Shown here: in pieces, positions 59,902 through 64,000 of the stretch
How positions within the stretch are numbered: position 1 is the stretch's first letter
Layout: each line of letters begins with the position of its first letter
NCBI RefSeq assembly: GCF_001995215.1
Contig: NZ_MUXN01000026.1
Coordinates: forward strand, 147,172 to 211,171
Direction of reading: 5' to 3'
DNA length: 64,000 bases
Origin: Amycolatopsis azurea DSM 43854
GTDB lineage: Bacteria; Actinomycetota; Actinomycetes; Mycobacteriales; Pseudonocardiaceae
Notes under the pieces: model-generated
Database searches by the model: none
What the model was told of the DNA's origin: nothing
The model's input: only the letters and a program-made list of their open reading frames with translations
Position numbers and translations under genes: made by a program

Positions 59902-61401
59902 TCACGGGAGGCCTGCCAGGCCCGCGCTCACCGTGTTCGACCAGGAGTAGCCCTGCGAGGCGTCCCAGTTGATCGACCAGGTCATCGCGCCCCGGATCGT
60001 CGGGTACGTCGTCGACGGCTTGAACGAACCGCAGTTCGTGCCCTTCGCGAGGCAGTTCAGCGCGTTGACCGTGTTGCCGGGCGCCTGGTAGCCACCGCCG
60101 GCGGCCGAGCCGGAGGCGGGCAGGCCGAGACCGACCTGGTCGGGCCGCAGGCCGCCCTGGAGCTGGATGCAGGCCAGCCCGGTGAGGAAGTCGACGGTGC
60201 CCTGCGAGTAGACCTTCTGGTCGCAGCCGAGCATCGCGCCGCTGTTGTAGTACTGCATGTTGACGATCGTCAGGATGTCCTTGACGCTCAGCGCCAGCTT
60301 GAAGTACTCCGCGCCGGTGCTCTGCATGTCGATCGTCTGCGGCGCCATGGTGATGACCGTGCCGCCGCCCGCGTGGATGGCCCGCAGCGCCTGCGCCATG
60401 TAGGTCGCGTTGACGCCGTTCTCGAGGTCGATGTCGACGCCGTCGAAGCCGTAGGTCGCGATGAGCGACTTCATGCTGTTGGCGAAGTTCGTCGCCGCGG
60501 CCGAGGAGTCGACGCGGATCGTGCCCTTCTCGCCGCCGACGGACAGGATGACCTTCTGCCCGCGCCCCTGCGCGGTCTTGATGTCGGCCTTGAACTGCGC
60601 GTCGGTGTAGCCGCCGAGCTGGCTCGACAGACCCGAGTCGAGGGTGAAGGTGACCGCGCCCGGCGTGGTCGTCGCGTCGGCGAAGGACACCGCGATGATG
60701 TTGTACTTCGTCGGGACGTCGGCGAGCTTGAGCGCCTTCGCACCGTTGTAGAAGTTCTGCCAGTAGCCGGTGATCACGTGCTTCGGCAGGTCGCCCGGGT
60801 TCGGGTTCGTCGTCGTCGTGGTGGTCGGCGGGTTCGACGTGGTCGGCGAGGTGCTGGTGGTGGGCGACGACGTGGTCGTGGTCGGCGTCGTGGTCGGCGA
60901 GCCGCCGGGGCCGTCCAGGTTGACGTCGTCGGCGAAGTACGCGGGCTGGCCGTACCAGCCGTGCAGGTAGATCTCGACGCTGGTGGTGGACGCGCCGGTG
61001 GTGAAGTTCAGCGACAGCTGGGACCAGCTGGCGCCGCCCGGGGTCCAGGTGTTCTTGTCACCCGTTCCGGTGCCCGTGACGCCGAGGTAGGTGTAACTGC
61101 CCTGCACCCAGGCCGACAGCGTGTACGCGGTGTTGGCCTTGACGGACACGCTCTGCGAACAGCGGGCGTTGTCCTGCCCGGCGGGGGTGGCGCTGAGCGC
61201 GCGGGTGCCCGAGTGGACCGGCGTGCTGACCACCGAGGACGTGCCGGAGCAGGTCCAGCCACTCGTGGTCCCGAGCTCGAAGCCCGGGTTGGTCAGGATG
61301 TTGGCGGCCGAGGCGCTACCCGAGACCGCGAAAGTCACCCCCAGGCACACGGCCAGTGACGACAGCAGGGCGAGGAACGCGTGTTTCGGCTTGACTTTCA
61401 C
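59902..61401 (-). CDS. Secreted GH18 chitinase with carbohydrate-binding module
   Basis: 499 residues. A signal peptide (VKVKPKHAFLALLSSLAVCLGVTFAVSGSASA, cleavage after about 32) is followed by a beta-sandwich CBM (NILTNPGFELGTTSGWTC to about 165), a Thr/Ser/Pro linker, and a GH18 barrel with the catalytic DGxDxDxE motif in FDGVDIDLENG. It hydrolyses chitin outside the cell. GTG at 61401 is preceded by GGAGG. A TTGACA -35 and a DasR-like sequence lie upstream. Confidence 0.95.
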   Translation of the reverse strand: MKVKPKHAFLALLSSLAVCLGVTFAVSGSASAANILTNPGFELGTTSGWTCSGTSSVVSTPVHSGTRALSATPAGQDNARCSQSVSVKANTAYTLSAWVQGSYTYLGVTGTGTGDKNTWTPGGASWSQLSLNFTTGASTTSVEIYLHGWYGQPAYFADDVNLDGPGGSPTTTPTTTTSSPTTSTSPTTSNPPTTTTTTNPNPGDLPKHVITGYWQNFYNGAKALKLADVPTKYNIIAVSFADATTTPGAVTFTLDSGLSSQLGGYTDAQFKADIKTAQGRGQKVILSVGGEKGTIRVDSSAAATNFANSMKSLIATYGFDGVDIDLENGVNATYMAQALRAIHAGGGTVITMAPQTIDMQSTGAEYFKLALSVKDILTIVNMQYYNSGAMLGCDQKVYSQGTVDFLTGLACIQLQGGLRPDQVGLGLPASGSAAGGGYQAPGNTVNALNCLAKGTNCGSFKPSTTYPTIRGAMTWSINWDASQGYSWSNTVSAGLAGLP

Positions 61402-61441
61402 TACTGGCCTCCACGAACGGGTGATGTCGGCCACATCAAAA

Positions 61442-61466
61442 TGGTACAGACCAATACAACTGTCAA
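61442..61466 (-). promoter_or_regulatory. Chitinase promoter with DasR-like sequence
   Basis: On the minus strand TTGACA (61466-61461) and CATTTT 17 bases later form a recognisable promoter. Between them TGGTCTGTACCA (61453-61442) differs from the DasR core TGGTCTAGACCA at two positions. In streptomycetes DasR represses chitinases until N-acetylglucosamine builds up. A DasR homologue is not in this window. Confidence 0.55.
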
Positions 61467-61562
61467 GGGTTCGGTTAGGGGAGGCCATACGAAAGTCGGC
61501 TCGGCGGAAGCGGCAGAATGCAGGGTCCGAGAGCACCCGAGGGCGGATTCAGGAGCGTGGGA

Positions 61563-63932
61563 GTGAGCGTGCAGGGCCTGCAGACAGTCGAGCAGAAGAT
61601 CGCCGAAGAACTCGGCGTGCGCGAGGGGCAGGTCAAGGCGGCCGTCGACCTGCTGGACGGCGGATCGACCGTGCCGTTCATCGCCCGGTACCGCAAAGAG
61701 GTCACCGGGATGCTGGACGACGCCCAGCTGCGCACGCTCGAAGAACGCCTCCGTTACCTGCGGGAACTCGCCGAGCGCCGGGTCGCGGTGCTGGAGTCGA
61801 TCCGCAGCCAGGGCAAGCTGGACGAGGCGCTCGAAGCGTCGATCATGGCGGCGGACACCAAGTCCCGCCTCGAAGACATCTACCTGCCGTACAAGCCCAA
61901 GCGGCGGACGAAGGCGATGATCGCCCGCGAGGCCGGTCTGGAGCCGCTCGCCGACGGGCTGCTGAACGATCCGAACACCGACCCGCAGGCCGCCGCCGCG
62001 GTGTTCGTCGACGCCGACAAGGGTGTCGCGGACGCGCAGGCCGCGCTGGACGGCGCCCGCGCGATCCTCGTCGAACGTTTCGCCGAGGACGCCGACCTGA
62101 TCGGTGAGCTGCGCGAGAAGATGTGGACCGAAGGCCGTCTGGCCTCGAAGGTCCGCGACGGCAAGGCCGAAGAAGGCGCGAAGTTCTCCGACTACTTCGA
62201 GTTCTCCGAGCCGTACACCAAGCTCCCCTCGCACCGGATCCTCGCGATGCTGCGCGGTGAAAAGGAAGAAATCCTCGACCTGTCGATGGAGTCCGAGGAG
62301 CCCTCGGACGAGCCCAAGACCGGCCCGACCGAGTACGAGAACCGGATCGCGTACAAGTTCGGCATCGCGAACGAGGGCCGTCCCGGCGACAAGTGGCTCG
62401 GCGACACCGTCCGCTGGGCGTGGCGCACGAAGATCCTGCTGCACCTGGGCATCGACCTGCGGATGCGGCTGCGCCAGTCGGCCGAGGACGACGCCGTCCG
62501 CGTGTTCGCCGCGAACCTGCGCGACCTGCTGCTCGCCGCACCGGCGGGCACCCGCGCCACGATGGGCCTCGACCCGGGCTTCCGCACCGGTGTCAAGGTC
62601 GCCGTCGTCGACGACACCGGCAAGGTCGTCGGCACCCACGTGATCTACCCGCACCAGCCCGCCAACAAGTGGGACCAGTCCATCGCCGAACTCGCCGCGC
62701 TCTGCGCGCGGCACAAGGTGGACCTGATCTCGATCGGCAACGGCACCGCGTCGCGCGAGACCGACAAGCTGGCGGGCGAGCTGATCAAGAAGCACCCGGA
62801 ACTGAAGCTGACCAAGGCCGTCGTCTCCGAGGCGGGCGCGTCGGTGTACTCGGCGTCGGCGTTCGCGTCGCAGGAACTGCCGGGCATGGACGTCTCCCTG
62901 CGCGGCGCGGTCTCCATCGCGCGGCGGCTGCAGGACCCGCTGGCGGAACTGGTGAAGATCGACCCGAAGTCGATCGGTGTCGGGCAGTACCAGCACGATC
63001 TGTCGGAGATCTCGCTGTCGCGTTCGCTCGACGCGGTGGTCGAAGACTGCGTGAACGCGGTCGGCGTGGACGTCAACACCGCGTCGGCGCCGCTGCTGAC
63101 CCGCGTCTCGGGCATCACGACGACGCTGGCGGAGAACATCGTGGCGCACCGCGACGAGAACGGCCCGTTCAAGACGCGGACCGGGCTCAAGGAGGTCGCA
63201 CGGCTCGGCCCCAAGGCCTTCGAGCAGTGCGCGGGCTTCCTCCGGATCCCGGACGGCGACGACCCGCTCGACTCGTCCTCGGTGCACCCGGAGGCCTATC
63301 CGGTGGTGCGGCGGATCCTGTCCTCGACCGGCACGGACATCCGTGCGCTGATCGGCAACACGCGGACGCTGCAGGCGCTGAAGCCGTCCGAGTTCGTCGA
63401 CGACACCTTCGGTCTGCCGACGGTCACCGACATCCTCGCCGAGCTCGACAAGCCGGGCCGCGACCCGCGTCCGGCGTTCAAGACCGCGACCTTCGCCGAG
63501 GGCGTCGACAAGATCGGCGACCTCAAGCCGGGCATGCGCCTGGAAGGGGTCGTGACGAACGTGGCCGCGTTCGGCGCGTTCATCGACGTCGGCGTGCACC
63601 AGGACGGGCTCGCGCACGTCTCGGCGCTGTCGAAGAACTTCGTCAAGGACCCGCGTGAGGTCGTGAAGCCGGGCGACATCGTCAAGGTGAAGGTGCTGGA
63701 AGTCGACGTGCCGCGCAAGCGGATCTCGCTGACGCTGCGCCTGGACGACGAGCCCGGCAAACCCGCTCGCGAGCAGGGCGGCGGCGGTCGTGACCGCGGC
63801 CAGGGCGGTCAGCGTCAGGGCGGTGGCGGTCAGCGCCAGGGCGGCGGTAATCGGGGTGGCCGGGACCGGGGCGGGAACTCCGGCGGCGGCGCCATGGCGG
63901 ACGCGCTCCGGAAGGCCGGCTTCGGCAAGTAA
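61563..63932 (+). CDS. tex: Tex-type RNA-binding transcriptional accessory protein
   Basis: 789 residues. Tex N-terminal helical domain (EELGVREGQVKAAVDLLDGGSTVPFIARYRKEVTGMLDDAQLRTLEERL), YqgF-like nuclease fold (MGLDPGFRTGVKVAVVDDTGKVV), helix-hairpin-helix part (NTASAPLLTRVSGI) and a C-terminal S1 domain (LKPGMRLEGVVTNVAAFGAFIDVGVHQDGLAHVSAL). A Gly/Arg/Gln-rich tail of about 55 residues ends the protein. Nucleic-acid binding in transcription is known for the family. GTG at 61563 is chosen from AGGAG seven bases before; ATG at 61518 is less likely. Confidence 0.93.
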   Translation: MSVQGLQTVEQKIAEELGVREGQVKAAVDLLDGGSTVPFIARYRKEVTGMLDDAQLRTLEERLRYLRELAERRVAVLESIRSQGKLDEALEASIMAADTKSRLEDIYLPYKPKRRTKAMIAREAGLEPLADGLLNDPNTDPQAAAAVFVDADKGVADAQAALDGARAILVERFAEDADLIGELREKMWTEGRLASKVRDGKAEEGAKFSDYFEFSEPYTKLPSHRILAMLRGEKEEILDLSMESEEPSDEPKTGPTEYENRIAYKFGIANEGRPGDKWLGDTVRWAWRTKILLHLGIDLRMRLRQSAEDDAVRVFAANLRDLLLAAPAGTRATMGLDPGFRTGVKVAVVDDTGKVVGTHVIYPHQPANKWDQSIAELAALCARHKVDLISIGNGTASRETDKLAGELIKKHPELKLTKAVVSEAGASVYSASAFASQELPGMDVSLRGAVSIARRLQDPLAELVKIDPKSIGVGQYQHDLSEISLSRSLDAVVEDCVNAVGVDVNTASAPLLTRVSGITTTLAENIVAHRDENGPFKTRTGLKEVARLGPKAFEQCAGFLRIPDGDDPLDSSSVHPEAYPVVRRILSSTGTDIRALIGNTRTLQALKPSEFVDDTFGLPTVTDILAELDKPGRDPRPAFKTATFAEGVDKIGDLKPGMRLEGVVTNVAAFGAFIDVGVHQDGLAHVSALSKNFVKDPREVVKPGDIVKVKVLEVDVPRKRISLTLRLDDEPGKPAREQGGGGRDRGQGGQRQGGGGQRQGGGNRGGRDRGGNSGGGAMADALRKAGFGK

Positions 63933-63961
63933 GGATCGGGCACGTTAGAAGCGGCTGAAGG

Positions 63962-63994
63962 GCGCTTTCCCCGCATGAGATGCGGGGAAAGCGC
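63962..63994. terminator. Palindrome after tex
   Basis: Perfect 15-bp arms (63962-63976 and 63980-63994) around GAG, 29 bases after the tex stop. Its centre CATGAGATG and CTGAAGGG flank match the element at 20677-20695. It probably ends tex transcription; the right side may be cut by the window edge. Confidence 0.7.
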
Positions 63995-64000
63995 GGCGGT

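Overview
The window is high-GC DNA from a Pseudonocardiales-type actinomycete, most likely Amycolatopsis or a close relative. Many GTG and TTG starts, dense 4-nt start/stop overlaps, an EmbA/B/C-type arabinosyltransferase, an aerobic-type cobalamin pathway with a CobI-CobJ fusion, a HelR-type RNA polymerase protector and an SOS box of the CGAAC-N4-GTTCG kind support this. The genus is an inference from gene content. No rRNA, tRNA or CRISPR array was seen.

Layout. 1-1795 (minus): the start of a membrane protein (possibly a sensor kinase) and a drug-type ABC exporter behind a three-half-site operator. 1984-17527: the main cobalamin block. A B12 riboswitch controls cbtB-cbtA (cobalt uptake); cobQ-cobD run on minus; cobU-cobT-cobS on plus; a membrane protein, cobC, cobB, cobO and a ChlI/ChlD-like chelatase on minus; cobL-cobM-Gfo/Idh oxidoreductase-cobK on plus, all overlapping by 4 nt. 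17561-20665: an arabinosyltransferase. 20861-23032: helR with a rifamycin-associated-type palindrome upstream. 23466-27860: a 1223-residue HTH-STAND-WD40 protein divergent from an atypical LuxR regulator. 27851-31061 (minus): cobG-cobH-cobIJ. 31160-33165: ABC ATPase, permease and XRE regulator behind a perfect 12-bp inverted repeat. 33315-35510: a decayed IS5-type element and an SOS-controlled DUF222-HNH nuclease. 36104-39866: a second B12 riboswitch with a 9-nt tandem repeat, then cobN. 39974-45077: a 30-residue Cys-rich peptide, a domain-swapped RibD-like protein, an ABC-F protein and a GGCT-like/ATP-grasp pair. 45079-53242: the phenylacetate genes paaZABCDE (minus) and paaI-paaK-paaR (plus). 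53243-63932: small hypothetical, TetR, AraC, AlkZ-like glycosylase, Baeyer-Villiger-type monooxygenase plus GMC oxidase, secreted GH18 chitinase, and Tex.

How the genes work together. Cobalt enters through CbtAB. CobIJ, CobG, CobM, CobL, CobK and CobH build the corrin ring, and CobB, CobN (with the ChlID-like ATPase) and CobO amidate, metallate and adenosylate it. CobQ, CobD, CobC, CobU, CobT and CobS complete the nucleotide loop. cobA, cobF and bluB are not in the window. The paa genes activate phenylacetate (PaaK), epoxidise it (PaaABCDE), open the ring (PaaZ) and salvage CoA (PaaI), probably under the TetR repressor.

The least-described material is a set of intergenic nested hairpins with a fixed 10-3-10-7-10-3-10 nt geometry but differing sequence (five copies), the Cys-rich peptide beside cobN, the reversed RibD, the GGCT-like/ATP-grasp pair, and the oxidoreductase embedded between cobM and cobK.
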